Below are positions 25,763 to 34,970 of a stretch of 42,686 nucleotides of DNA, in pieces. Made by a program: the position numbers and the translations under genes. How positions within the stretch are numbered: position 1 is the first letter of the stretch; the number at the start of each line of letters is the position of its first letter. The notes beneath the pieces were generated by a model that was not told the DNA's origin, made no database searches, and saw only the letters and a program-made list of their open reading frames with translations. The stretch lies in assembly GCA_021783175.1 (NCBI GenBank), contig JAJXUF010000023.1, positions 1 to 42,686 of the forward strand, given 5' to 3'. The stretch comes from Pseudomonadota bacterium (GTDB lineage Bacteria > Pseudomonadota > Gammaproteobacteria > Acidiferrobacterales > UBA6901).

Positions 25763-28306
25763 TTATGCGGTCTCGCGCCCAGCGAGACGGCGGTAGAACC
25801 AGCGCTTTGCCGCTTCCGCAACCCCCAGATACACCGCAACCAGCGCCCCCAGGATGACGAGAGTCGGCCACGCAGGGGGTACGAAGCCAAGGTACGATGC
25901 CAATGGCGAGTACGGCAGAACCATGGCGACGAGTACAACCGCAAGCGATGTTGCGGCCAGCCATGGGCTCGGTTTTCTGACCAAAGGATTGAAGCGCGTC
26001 CGGATGACAAAAATCACGAGTACCTGGGTAGCAACCGACTCCATGAACCAGCCGGTGTGAAAGAGCGCCTCGCGCGCATGAAACCCGTAGAGCAACACGA
26101 AGAAGGTAATGAAATCGAAAAGCGAACTCACGGGTCCCATGACCCACATGAAGTTGCGGATGAAGGTCATATCCCATTTTCTCGGTTTCGCCAGATATGG
26201 CTCGTCCACGAAATCCATGGGAATGGGAATTTCCGAAACGTCGTACAGAAGGTTGTTGAGCAACACCTGAATCGGCAGCATCGGCAGGTAGGGCAGAATC
26301 AGTGAGGCGGCGGCCATGCTGAACATGTTTCCGAAATTGGAGCTTGTCGCCATCATGATGTATTTCATGACATTGCCGAAGGTGCGCCGCCCTTCGCGGA
26401 CGCCCTCGTATAAAGCTCCGAGATCATGTTCCAGCAGTATCATATCGGCCGCCTGTTTGGCGACATCAGCAGCGCTGTCCACGGAAATGCCGACGTCAGC
26501 GGAATGCAGACAGGAGGCATCATTGATGCCATCACCCAGATAGCCTACGGTGTGGCCGCGTCTTTTGAGTGCGAGGATGATGCGATGCTTCTGGGCCGGC
26601 GTAACCCGACAGAAAATGTTAACGTTGTTTATCCTGGCTTGCAGTGCGCGTTCATCCAACGCCTGCAGGTCGGCACCGGTCAGCAGTCCCTGCACCTCAA
26701 GGCCGAGCTTGCGGCATACATAGCGCGTGACCCGTTCATTGTCGCCGGTGACAATTTTCACCGTGATGCCGGCGCCGGCCATGGATGACAGAACTTGCGC
26801 GGCTTCGGCTTTAGGTGGATCGAAAAATGCGCAAAAGCCACTGAACACGAGTCCCGATTCGTCTTTCACCAAAACGTGGCTGCGATCAGCAGCCTCGCCG
26901 CGCCACGCAACCCCGAGAACACGGAATCCATCTGCGCCCAGCGCTTCGAACAAGCTTTGAATGCGCTCGCGCACCTCAGCATCGAGCGGTTTCGTTGCAT
27001 GCTCGCCTGACTCATACTCGGCGCACAACCGCAGGATCTCTTCCGGCGCGCCTTTAACTATCAGCCGGCGTTTGCGGCCATCATCCAGCAATACGGAAAC
27101 GCGCCGGCGCTCGAAATCAAACGGGACCTCGTCGACTTTGCGCCACCCCTCGATATCTATCTCGCCATGCTCAAGGATGGCCGTGTCCAGCGGGCTTCTC
27201 AGGCCAGTTTCGAAATAGCTATTGAGAAAAGCCAGCTTCAGCACCTCGTCGCTGTCGTGCCCAAAGACATCGAGGTGCCGTTCCAGGCGGATATGCGCCT
27301 CAGTGAGGGTGCCGGTCTTGTCGGTGCACAGAACGTTCATGCTGCCCAGGTTCTGAATCGCCTGCAGGTGTTTGGTAACCACCCGCTTGCGCGCCATGCG
27401 CAGCGCCCCTCGCGCCAGGGTCACAGTAACCACCATGGGCAGCAGCTCCGGAGTCAGACCTACCGCCAGCGCGACAGCAAACACGAACGATTCGAGCAAA
27501 GGACGATGTAGAACGATATTGACCAAAACGACGAATAACACCAGCAGCAGGGTGAGGTGCATGATCAGCATGCCGAACTGCCGTGTGCCGCGGTCGAATG
27601 CTGTGGGCGGTGGCCTGGCAATGAGAGATTCGGCAATGTCACCCAGTGCGGTTCGCGGACCGGTACAGCAAAGAACCGCGCGTGCCGTTCCGCTGACTAC
27701 GGCGCTCCCCATGAAGATACCGTTAACCGCTTCGCCGGGCCCGCCTGCCTTCGGCGCGTCACCCGTTTGCTTTTCCACCGGATAGGATTCTCCGGTCAAC
27801 AGTGATTGATCGACGAAGAAGTCGCGTGCCTCGATAATGCGCGCATCGCCCGGCACGACGTCACCGGCACTAAGCAGAACGACGTCTCCTGGCACGAGTT
27901 CGCGCAGCGGTATCTCTGCAGAGTGGCCGTCGCGCATCACGCTAGCCTTAACGGCGACTGATTGGCTGAGCTTTTCAGTCGCCTCAGCCGCGCGATATTC
28001 CTGTGTGGTATCGAGCAGCACACTGAGCGACAAGATTATTGCGATGATAACAGCGCTGGCGGCGTCGCCGGTCATCGCGGACACGCTTCCTGCGGCCAGC
28101 AGCAATACAACGAGAGGATTGCGGAAACGAGTGAACAGCTGGAGCAAGAAAGCGCGTCGCGGACGCCGATGCAGCTCATTCGGCCCAAATTGGACAAAAC
28201 GCGCGGCGGCTTCTTCCGAGCTGATGCCGTCCGCGCCGGTCTGCAATTTTTTCAGTACTTCATCGAGCGAGTTTGACCAGTACTCACCGTCCGGCCGGTT
28301 CGGCAT
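25763..28306 (-). CDS. mgtA: Magnesium-translocating P-type ATPase, MgtA type
   Basis: The 847-residue product is a type III P-type ATPase. It shows the actuator LTGES (170-174), the phosphorylation site Asp329 in CTDKTGTLT, TGDNERVT and GDGINDA (the hinge), and the membrane segments with AVGLTPELLPMVV, as well as the C-terminal helices. The N-terminal extension matches MgtA/MgtB, which bring Mg2+ in when it is scarce. The gene is alone, antisense to the secreted DsrE-like gene, with stops 36 bases apart. No Mg-responsive leader was recognised upstream. Confidence 0.92.
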   Translation of the reverse strand: MPNRPDGEYWSNSLDEVLKKLQTGADGISSEEAAARFVQFGPNELHRRPRRAFLLQLFTRFRNPLVVLLLAAGSVSAMTGDAASAVIIAIILSLSVLLDTTQEYRAAEATEKLSQSVAVKASVMRDGHSAEIPLRELVPGDVVLLSAGDVVPGDARIIEARDFFVDQSLLTGESYPVEKQTGDAPKAGGPGEAVNGIFMGSAVVSGTARAVLCCTGPRTALGDIAESLIARPPPTAFDRGTRQFGMLIMHLTLLLVLFVVLVNIVLHRPLLESFVFAVALAVGLTPELLPMVVTVTLARGALRMARKRVVTKHLQAIQNLGSMNVLCTDKTGTLTEAHIRLERHLDVFGHDSDEVLKLAFLNSYFETGLRSPLDTAILEHGEIDIEGWRKVDEVPFDFERRRVSVLLDDGRKRRLIVKGAPEEILRLCAEYESGEHATKPLDAEVRERIQSLFEALGADGFRVLGVAWRGEAADRSHVLVKDESGLVFSGFCAFFDPPKAEAAQVLSSMAGAGITVKIVTGDNERVTRYVCRKLGLEVQGLLTGADLQALDERALQARINNVNIFCRVTPAQKHRIILALKRRGHTVGYLGDGINDASCLHSADVGISVDSAADVAKQAADMILLEHDLGALYEGVREGRRTFGNVMKYIMMATSSNFGNMFSMAAASLILPYLPMLPIQVLLNNLLYDVSEIPIPMDFVDEPYLAKPRKWDMTFIRNFMWVMGPVSSLFDFITFFVLLYGFHAREALFHTGWFMESVATQVLVIFVIRTRFNPLVRKPSPWLAATSLAVVLVAMVLPYSPLASYLGFVPPAWPTLVILGALVAVYLGVAEAAKRWFYRRLAGRETA

Positions 28307-28637
28307 CGGGTGAACCCCTGTTTATAGTTGAAATCTGCCGTTGCTGCCTACGCACTCCGATTGCACAATACCGCCAGCCGCCACCGGATGCACGCGCGAA
28401 ACGCCGTTCCGAACAATTTTCCCTGCCCTTCAAGATGTCGCCTGGGCGAGACATCGTCGGTCACATGCGCAAGAATCGGGTGGCGCTTTTACCTCACGCT
28501 GGCCTAGGCTAGGCGCCACTAATGGCATTTTTGTCGACGGAGAGATTTCGGGTGTCGCAACAAATCGCAATTTTGAATGTCAGTCAGGCCGGTTTATCGA
28601 CAGGACTGCGCTCGCTTAAGCAACGCGCGAGGTTTGC
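28307..28637. other. Divergent region between mgtA and the Ada-like gene
   Basis: No gene is supported in these 331 bases. GATGTC (28434-28439) and GACATC (28450-28455) form a small hairpin. GGCCTAGGCTAGGCGCC at about 28501 is nearly palindromic. The region must hold both promoters, but no strong -10/-35 pair was picked out. Confidence 0.4.
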
Positions 28638-29513
28638 ATGAAAAAAAGGCCCAGGATAACGGATTACGACAGAATCGAAGCAGCAATCCACTTTATCGAT
28701 AGCCACTATCGCAACCAGCCGACATTAAGGGACATCGCTTCGGAAATCCATCTTAGCATTTACCATTTTCAGCGCCTGTTCCGACGCTGGGCGGGAGTCA
28801 GCCCAAAGCGCTTCCTGCAGTACCTAACAGTAGGCCACGCGCAGAAATTGCTACGCCAGTCGGCCAGCCTATTGGATACCTCGCACCATGTTGGCTTGTC
28901 GGGAAGCGGTCGACTCCACGATCTGCTCGTCAGCATGCATGCGGTCACTCCCGGTGAATGGAAACGGTTAGGGGGCGGACTGACCATCACTTACGGATTT
29001 CACCCGAGCCCGTTCGGCACCTGCCTGATCGCAACGACGGAACGCGGAATATGCAGTCTGACGTTTTGCCGCGCGGGGGAAAGCCCTGAGGCCGAAAAAG
29101 AACTTACGGCCTCGTGGCCCGGCGCGCACTTTCGTCGCTCGGAAGCCGCCACCCGCCTGGCAAGTTCCCGCATATTCCAAGGCCCAACGCGCAGGATGAC
29201 CAAACCGATCGACCTGTTCGTACGCGGCAGCAATTTTCAGATCAAGGTTTGGGAGGCGCTGATGAGGATTCCATGCGGCGCCGCGATTTCCTATCAAGGA
29301 CTGGCGCAGCATCTGCGCAAGCCGCGCGCAGCACGTGCGGTGGCGCGTGCGGTGGCGGAAAATCCAATAGCCATTCTGATTCCCTGCCATCGAGTCATTC
29401 GAAGCACGGGAGCATTCGGCGGATACCACTGGGGAGAAGCCCGAAAGAAAGCGATTATCGCTTGGGAAGGGGCACGAAGCGGAAGATCAAACCGGTCCGA
29501 CGATGGAAATTAG
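28638..29513 (+). CDS. Ada-like fusion: AraC-type helix-turn-helix + O6-alkylguanine methyltransferase
   Basis: The 291-residue product joins an N-terminal AraC-type DNA-binding domain (residues about 10-110: RDIASEIHLSIYHFQRLFRRWAG, SPKRFLQYL) with a C-terminal alkyltransferase. Residues 195-280 contain FQIKVWEALMRIPCGAAISY and the acceptor PCHRVIR with Cys250. The zinc-binding N-terminal domain of Ada, which takes the alkyl group from phosphotriesters, is missing. The protein can thus repair O6-alkylguanine; how its activator half would be switched on is not clear. It is divergent from mgtA and convergent with dcd. Confidence 0.9.
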   Translation: MKKRPRITDYDRIEAAIHFIDSHYRNQPTLRDIASEIHLSIYHFQRLFRRWAGVSPKRFLQYLTVGHAQKLLRQSASLLDTSHHVGLSGSGRLHDLLVSMHAVTPGEWKRLGGGLTITYGFHPSPFGTCLIATTERGICSLTFCRAGESPEAEKELTASWPGAHFRRSEAATRLASSRIFQGPTRRMTKPIDLFVRGSNFQIKVWEALMRIPCGAAISYQGLAQHLRKPRAARAVARAVAENPIAILIPCHRVIRSTGAFGGYHWGEARKKAIIAWEGARSGRSNRSDDGN

Positions 29514-29617
29514 ATCTGGCAATTGCGGCGCTCAACTGCCGGTGGCGGAAGGGTCCGTACAGCCAACATGCGAGAAGCGGCGGTGTTGTGGACGGATCGG
29601 CAGCGTGGCTTGTGCCG

Positions 29618-30184
29618 CTAAGTCTTGGGAAGTGTCACGCCGGTCTGGCCCTGATACTTGCCACCGCGGTCCTTGTAAGAAACTTCACAAACTTCATCGC
29701 CTTCGATAAAGATCACCTGCGCCACGCCCTCGTTGGCATATATCTTCGCCGGGAGCGTCGTCGTATTCGAAAACTCGAGGGTCACGTGCCCCTCCCACTC
29801 CGGCTCAAGCGGGGTCACGTTGACGATGATGCCGCAACGCGCATACGTTGATTTGCCGAGGCAGATGGTAAGCACGTTGCGCGGAATGCGGAAGTACTCC
29901 ACCGTGCGCGCCAGAGCGAATGAGTTCGGCGGTATGATGCATACCGGACCCCTGAAATCGACAAAACTCGATGGCGAAAAGTCCTTGGGATCGACAATCG
30001 CTGAATTGATATTTGTGAAAATCTTGAATTCTTCAGAACAGCGAATGTCGTAGCCATAACTCGAAGTACCGTAGGAAATCAGCGCACCACTGCCGTTGCG
30101 CTTGACCTGCGTCGGTTCGAATGGCTCGATCATGCGCTGTTCCAGCGCCATGCGCCGGATCCACTTGTCAGACTTAATGCTCAT
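29618..30184 (-). CDS. dcd: dCTP deaminase
   Basis: The 188-residue product turns dCTP into dUTP and ammonia, feeding dTMP synthesis through dut. [34 protein letters not shown] (with the catalytic Glu region) and GKYQGQTG at the C-terminus match bacterial Dcd. It is the usual partner of mrp and metG in this group. The mrp gene lies 53 bases upstream on the same strand; the two may be cotranscribed. Confidence 0.96.
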   Translation of the reverse strand: MSIKSDKWIRRMALEQRMIEPFEPTQVKRNGSGALISYGTSSYGYDIRCSEEFKIFTNINSAIVDPKDFSPSSFVDFRGPVCIIPPNSFALARTVEYFRIPRNVLTICLGKSTYARCGIIVNVTPLEPEWEGHVTLEFSNTTTLPAKIYANEGVAQVIFIEGDEVCEVSYKDRGGKYQGQTGVTLPKT

Positions 30185-30237
30185 GGGGTGTTTTCGCGCC
30201 TGGAGCCCTGCCCGCTAACGGCAGAGATCCACTTCCT

Positions 30238-31329
30238 TCAGGTGTTTTGGATCACGATGTTGGGGAACTTCGCGGCGAAGTCCTTCTTCTGCAGCGACAG
30301 CTTGGCTGCGACCCGACGCGCTATGTCACGATAGATCTGTGACAGACGTCCGTCGGGATCGGCGACGACCGTAGGCTTGCCATTGTCGGCCTGCTCGCGA
30401 ATATGGACGTCGAGCGGAATCGCCCCGAGAAAATCCACGTCATACTGCTCGGCCATGCGCATGCCGCCGCCCTCGCCGAAAATGTGCTCCTCGTGTCCGC
30501 AATTGCTGCAGATATGGGTGCTCATGTTTTCGACGATGCCAAGAACCGGAATCTCGACCTTTTCGAACATCTTGAAACCTTTGCGCGCATCGAGGAGTGC
30601 GATGTCCTGCGGGGTGGTAACGATTACCGCGCCCGTTACCGGCACCTTCTGCGCCAGCGTAAGCTGGATATCGCCAGTGCCCGGGGGTAAATCGATCACC
30701 AGATAATCGATGTCCTTCCAGCTGGTCTCCCTGAGCAACTGCTCGAGCGCCTGTGTGACCATCGGGCCACGCCAGATCATCGGCGTTTCCTCGTCAATCA
30801 GATAGCCGATCGACATCGACTGCAGATGATAGCTCACCACCGGCTCCATCTTGCGTCCATCCTTGGATTCCGGTTTGGCATGAGTACCAAGCATGCGCGG
30901 CTGACTGGGGCCGTAGATATCCGCATCCAGTATGCCGACACTAGCGCCCTCTGCTGACAGAGCCAAAGCCAGATTCACGGACACTGTGGATTTACCGACG
31001 CCGCCCTTGCCGGACGCTACGGCGATGATGTTCTTCACTCCATCAATCGGCTTGACGCCCTTCTGCACGCCATGGGCTGCGATCTTGGACGAGATGTTGA
31101 TGGTCACGTTCTTAGCACCACCAATAGCTGCGACTTTTTCCTTGAGCTTGGCGGCCAGGGCATCTTGGGACCCTTTGGCCGGGTACCCCAGAACCACGTC
31201 GACGGTGACCTTGCCGCCGTCCACGCTGATTTTCTTTACGCACTTGGCAGACACCAGGTCTTGCTCAAGATACGGATCGATGACCTCTTTCAGGGCGGTC
31301 TCGACCTGCAACTGGGATACTTCTGCCAT
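30238..31329 (-). CDS. mrp: Fe-S cluster carrier ATPase Mrp/ApbC
   Basis: From ATG 31329 the product is 363 residues, as usual. An N-terminal MIP18-like (DUF59) region of about 95 residues is followed by the deviant P-loop GKGGVGKST (107-115), DADIYGPSQPRMLG and LVIDLPPGTGD (Walker B). A CSNCG (CxxC, about residue 290) would bridge an Fe-S cluster between two subunits. It hands clusters to target enzymes. I preferred the start at 31329 because GGAGAGTTTCC precedes it; an in-frame start at 31368 would add 13 residues. It is divergent from metG. Confidence 0.94.
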   Translation of the reverse strand: MAEVSQLQVETALKEVIDPYLEQDLVSAKCVKKISVDGGKVTVDVVLGYPAKGSQDALAAKLKEKVAAIGGAKNVTINISSKIAAHGVQKGVKPIDGVKNIIAVASGKGGVGKSTVSVNLALALSAEGASVGILDADIYGPSQPRMLGTHAKPESKDGRKMEPVVSYHLQSMSIGYLIDEETPMIWRGPMVTQALEQLLRETSWKDIDYLVIDLPPGTGDIQLTLAQKVPVTGAVIVTTPQDIALLDARKGFKMFEKVEIPVLGIVENMSTHICSNCGHEEHIFGEGGGMRMAEQYDVDFLGAIPLDVHIREQADNGKPTVVADPDGRLSQIYRDIARRVAAKLSLQKKDFAAKFPNIVIQNT

Positions 31330-31516
31330 GGAAACTCTCCGCAACACGCTTAAATTTTGGACCCGCAATCCTACACCCGGATTCCCGAAATGTCATGGTT
31401 GGCGAGCTTTAACAGGGGCTTATCCCGCGTGCAATCTGTGGATGTTCCGCCGTCCGAAAGCCGTGACCAGCGCCGCCGGCGTCCCAGGCGCAACCCATGG
31501 CCTAGCGGTTTTGGTT

Positions 31517-31522
31517 TACAAT
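31517..31522 (+). promoter_or_regulatory. -10 box immediately before metG
   Basis: TACAAT (31517-31522) ends 7 bases before ATG 31530, so transcription would start at or next to the start codon. No ribosome-binding site is seen between. A clear -35 is missing. Confidence 0.35.
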
Positions 31523-31529
31523 CGCGGCC

Positions 31530-33623
31530 ATGACCGAAGAAAAACGCAAGATTCTCGTCACCAGCGCCCTGCCCTATGCCAATGGCCCGATCCATCTCGG
31601 GCACCTCGTAGAATACATCCAGACCGACATTTGGGTGCGGTTCCAGAAGATGCGCGGTCACGTTTGCCATTACGTGTGCGCTGATGACGCCCACGGCACG
31701 CCCATCATGCTGCGCGCGCAGCAGGAGGGCATCGATCCGCAGCAGTTGATTGCGCGCATGAGCGCCGACCATCAGCGCGATTTTCAGGGGTTCGGCGTCG
31801 AGTTCGACAACTACGGATCCACGGACTCGCCGGAGAACCGTGATCTGGTGAGAGAAATCTACCAGCGCCTCGACCGCGGCGGCTTCATTACAACACGGAC
31901 AATCAAGCAGGCTTTCGATCCGGTGAAGAACATGTTTTTGCCGGATCGCTTCATTCGTGGCACCTGTCCGCGCTGCGGTGCGCAGAATCAGTATGGTGAC
32001 TCGTGCGAAGTATGCGGCGCTACCTACTCTCCGACCGAACTGAAAAACCCGGTTTCGGCAATTTCCGGCGCAACTCCGGTGGAAAAGGAATCAAAGCATT
32101 ACTTCTTCAAGCTTGGCAGGTTCGAGGATACTCTGCGCGCCTGGCTGTTCCCGGATATCACGCAAACACGTCACGTCCAGGCGGAGGTGGCCAACAAGCT
32201 CGATGAGTGGTTCGCAGCAGGACTCCAGGATTGGGACATTTCGCGCGATGCGCCCTATTTCGGTTTCGAAATACCGAATGCGCCGGGGAAATACTTTTAC
32301 GTATGGCTTGATGCCCCAATCGGCTACATGGCGAGTTTCCGCAGCCTTTGTACCAAAAAGGGGATTAGCTTCGACGATTACTGGGCGCAGGATTCCAAGG
32401 CTGAGTTGTATCACTTTATCGGCAAGGACATACTCTATTTTCATGCGCTGTTCTGGCCCGCGATGCTGGAAGGTGCGGGATTTCGCAAGCCCACTTCTAT
32501 CTACGCCCACGGCTTTCTCACGGTAAACGGCCAGAAGATGTCCAAATCACGCGGCACCTTCATCAACGCACGCGTCTACCTCAATCACTTGAATCCCGAA
32601 TATCTGCGCTATTACTTCGCGGCCAAGCTGAGCAGCCAGATCGAAGATATCGACATCAATTTTGACGATTTCACGGCGCGCATCAACAGTGATCTTGTCG
32701 GCAAATACGTCAATATCGCCAGCCGCTGCGCCGGATTCATCGTCAAGCGTTTCGATGGAGCGTTAAGACTGGCGCCCGAGCCAACAGCAGGTCCCGTTCC
32801 GGGAAATGGAGCGGACGCAAAAACACTGCTTGAAGAATTCCAGAACCGAGCGAAATTTATTGCCGACTGTTACGAGGACCGCGAGTTCGGCAAGGCGCTA
32901 CGCGAGGTCATGCGCCTGGCGGACCTGGCCAATCAGTACATCGACGAACTCAAACCCTGGGAAATCGCCAAGCACGAAGATTCAGCCGCGAATTTGCAGC
33001 ACGTTTGTTCGGTGGCCATTAATCTGTTTCGTCTGCTTACCATTTACCTGAAGCCCGTGCTGCCGAAACTCGCAGAAAACGTCGAACAGATACTGGCCAT
33101 AGCGCCGCTCAGTTGGGACGATACAAAAAGTCTGCTGCCAGACGGGCATCACATACGCCCCTATCAGTATCTGGCTACGCGGGTTGATGCAAAAAATATT
33201 GACGCCTTGCTGTTAGAATCGAAAGAGAGCCTGAATATGACTACCGATACGAACCGCGCAGCTTCCCCAAGTCCGGACGCCGAGGCCATCAAGCCGGAGA
33301 TATCAATTGACGATTTCTCCAAAGTGGACTTGCGCGTCGCCCGCATCGTTAAGGCGGGCTTCGTCGACGGCGCGGACAAACTGCTGCAGCTGACGGTCGA
33401 CTTGAACGAGGGCCGCATGCGCAACATATTCGCCGGCATCCGCTCTGCCTACTCGCCGGAGACCCTGGAAGGTCGCCTCACCGTCGTGGTTGCCAATCTC
33501 GCTCCGCGCAAGATGAAGTTTGGGGTTTCCGAAGGCATGGTGCTCGCGGCCGGCCCAGGCGCCAAAGACCTCTGGATCCTGGCGCCGGACAGCGGCGCGC
33601 AACCGGGTATGCGGATTAAATGA
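31530..33623 (+). CDS. metG: Methionyl-tRNA synthetase
   Basis: The 697-residue product charges tRNA-Met. The HIGH-like motif is in [12 protein letters not shown] near residue 20. The zinc knuckle pair is [17 protein letters not shown]. The KMSKS motif is at 336-340 in KMSKSRGTF. The anticodon-binding helical part covers about 390-560. Residues from about 590 to the end form the C-terminal tRNA-binding, dimerising domain ([16 protein letters not shown]), so it is the long, dimeric form. The order mrp-metG divergent is as in E. coli. A ribosome site is not visible. Confidence 0.97.
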   Translation: MTEEKRKILVTSALPYANGPIHLGHLVEYIQTDIWVRFQKMRGHVCHYVCADDAHGTPIMLRAQQEGIDPQQLIARMSADHQRDFQGFGVEFDNYGSTDSPENRDLVREIYQRLDRGGFITTRTIKQAFDPVKNMFLPDRFIRGTCPRCGAQNQYGDSCEVCGATYSPTELKNPVSAISGATPVEKESKHYFFKLGRFEDTLRAWLFPDITQTRHVQAEVANKLDEWFAAGLQDWDISRDAPYFGFEIPNAPGKYFYVWLDAPIGYMASFRSLCTKKGISFDDYWAQDSKAELYHFIGKDILYFHALFWPAMLEGAGFRKPTSIYAHGFLTVNGQKMSKSRGTFINARVYLNHLNPEYLRYYFAAKLSSQIEDIDINFDDFTARINSDLVGKYVNIASRCAGFIVKRFDGALRLAPEPTAGPVPGNGADAKTLLEEFQNRAKFIADCYEDREFGKALREVMRLADLANQYIDELKPWEIAKHEDSAANLQHVCSVAINLFRLLTIYLKPVLPKLAENVEQILAIAPLSWDDTKSLLPDGHHIRPYQYLATRVDAKNIDALLLESKESLNMTTDTNRAASPSPDAEAIKPEISIDDFSKVDLRVARIVKAGFVDGADKLLQLTVDLNEGRMRNIFAGIRSAYSPETLEGRLTVVVANLAPRKMKFGVSEGMVLAAGPGAKDLWILAPDSGAQPGMRIK

Positions 33624-33678
33624 ACCGCCACAATTCAGCCGGCCACCTCAGTACTCAGTGTGCGGCGGCACAGCTGCT

Positions 33679-34164
33679 TCAGTAGACCCAAGGTATCAGT
33701 TTTTTGACGCGTTTCTGATAATCCGCATAGGCTGCGAATTTCCGCGCAAGCCAGAATTCCTCGTAGGCGGCCTTGCGGTCGAAAAACAGGCCGAGCAGGG
33801 CCGTGAATGCGAGTCCCGGCCAGCTCAGCGAGATTAACGACCATCCGGCCGACGCGAGAATGATCCCGGAATAAATGGGATGCCGCACCAAGGCGTAAAC
33901 GCCGTTGTCTTTCAAAAGCGCGTTATCCAACGGCCGGGGATATGGCGTGAGATAGCGGCCAAGGGACACCGCTCCGAGGAAAATGATGGCAGCCCCCAAG
34001 ACAAGCGGCACGGCACCGGCCAGCCTGACAATCTTTCCGAGGTCGGTCCCCGGTTCGGTTCCAAACCATTCCGGCAGAAAGTACGCCAGCAGAAGGAGCG
34101 GAACTTGCACCACTACCCACCAGCTATCGCGCACAATCATTTCCGTCAAACCACGCCTTTCCAT
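33679..34164 (-). CDS. Isoprenylcysteine carboxyl methyltransferase-like membrane protein
   Basis: The 161-residue product has about four membrane segments (WWVVVQVPLLLLAYFLPEWF, IVRLAGAVPLVLGAAIIFLGAVSLG, IILASAGWSLISLSWPGLAFTALLGLFF). GVYALVRHPIYSGI matches the S-adenosylmethionine-binding region of the isoprenylcysteine methyltransferase/phospholipid methyltransferase superfamily. The methyl acceptor is not known. Two in-frame starts (34164 or 34140) are possible. It is convergent with metG and divergent from the RnfB-like gene. Confidence 0.75.
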   Translation of the reverse strand: MERRGLTEMIVRDSWWVVVQVPLLLLAYFLPEWFGTEPGTDLGKIVRLAGAVPLVLGAAIIFLGAVSLGRYLTPYPRPLDNALLKDNGVYALVRHPIYSGIILASAGWSLISLSWPGLAFTALLGLFFDRKAAYEEFWLARKFAAYADYQKRVKKLIPWVY

Positions 34165-34247
34165 AGCCTAAGAACCTCTTTCGTGCTGATAACGGGGAAA
34201 AATGTCATTATTGCGTCATTTAACGCCCAAGGCCATACTGCAATACC

Positions 34248-34937
34248 ATGCTTCCGCCTGACATTATCCCCACTGGCGGCGTCAACTGGCCGCTTGTCGC
34301 GCTGATTGACGCCAGGTTGCCCCAGACTCAGTGCACCCGTTGTGGCTACCCAAATTGCCTCGCCTACGCTCAGGCGATCGAGCGCGCGGACACCGAGATA
34401 AACCGCTGCCCGCCGGGTGGCCATGCGACCATTGCATCGCTGGCGGTACTGCTCGACCGGCCGCTCAAACCGCTCGATCCGCTTTGCGGCCGCGAACAGC
34501 CGCGTGGCCGTGCCGTCATTGATGAGGATCTGTGCATCGGTTGCCGCAAATGCATCGATGCATGTCCCGTCGATGCAATTATCGGGGCGCGTCGCTTGAT
34601 GCACTCGGTCATCGCGCAAGAATGCAGCGGCTGTGAACTCTGCTTGCCCGCGTGTCCCGTTGATTGCATCGCTATGATTCCGATAGCGACCGTCGATGTG
34701 CCGCATGGGCTTTGGGACAACTACGGCGATCGCGAAGCGGACAACTGGCGTGAGCGCAGTATTGCCCGCATCCGGCGCCTCGCCCTGCCGGCGCCAGCTA
34801 CGCAACGCCGGGATACCGGACAGGCCTGGAGAAAAGCCGAAATCCGGGCTGCGGTCGAGCGCGCACGCCGGAAACGACAAGGAATCCTGCAAAGCGTACC
34901 CAAACGACCGACGGCCAAATTTGCGCCAGATACCTAA
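34248..34937 (+). CDS. RnfB-like ferredoxin without membrane anchor
   Basis: The 229-residue product has the Fe-S domain of Rnf[19 protein letters not shown] and NRCPPGG (Cys29, 32, 37, 54), then two ferredoxin-type 4Fe-4S motifs, [16 protein letters not shown] and [15 protein letters not shown]. The N-terminal membrane helix of true RnfB is absent, and no rnfA, C, D, G or E gene is in the window. Stand-alone RnfB-like proteins next to nth are known in beta/gammaproteobacteria. A role as soluble electron carrier is likely. The last 70 residues are basic and without motif. Confidence 0.87.
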   Translation: MLPPDIIPTGGVNWPLVALIDARLPQTQCTRCGYPNCLAYAQAIERADTEINRCPPGGHATIASLAVLLDRPLKPLDPLCGREQPRGRAVIDEDLCIGCRKCIDACPVDAIIGARRLMHSVIAQECSGCELCLPACPVDCIAMIPIATVDVPHGLWDNYGDREADNWRERSIARIRRLALPAPATQRRDTGQAWRKAEIRAAVERARRKRQGILQSVPKRPTAKFAPDT

Positions 34938-34970
34938 GGGTACCGCGTCCCGGAATCGCAGACGCCTGTA

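Noticed and set aside
27837..28313. 158-codon plus-strand frame opposite mgtA
   Set aside because: Ser/Ala/Arg-rich with no domain, fully antisense to conserved P-type ATPase sequence.
34146..34892. 248-codon minus-strand frame opposite the RnfB-like gene
   Set aside because: The plus strand carries perfect ferredoxin cysteine motifs; the minus frame shows no recognisable feature.
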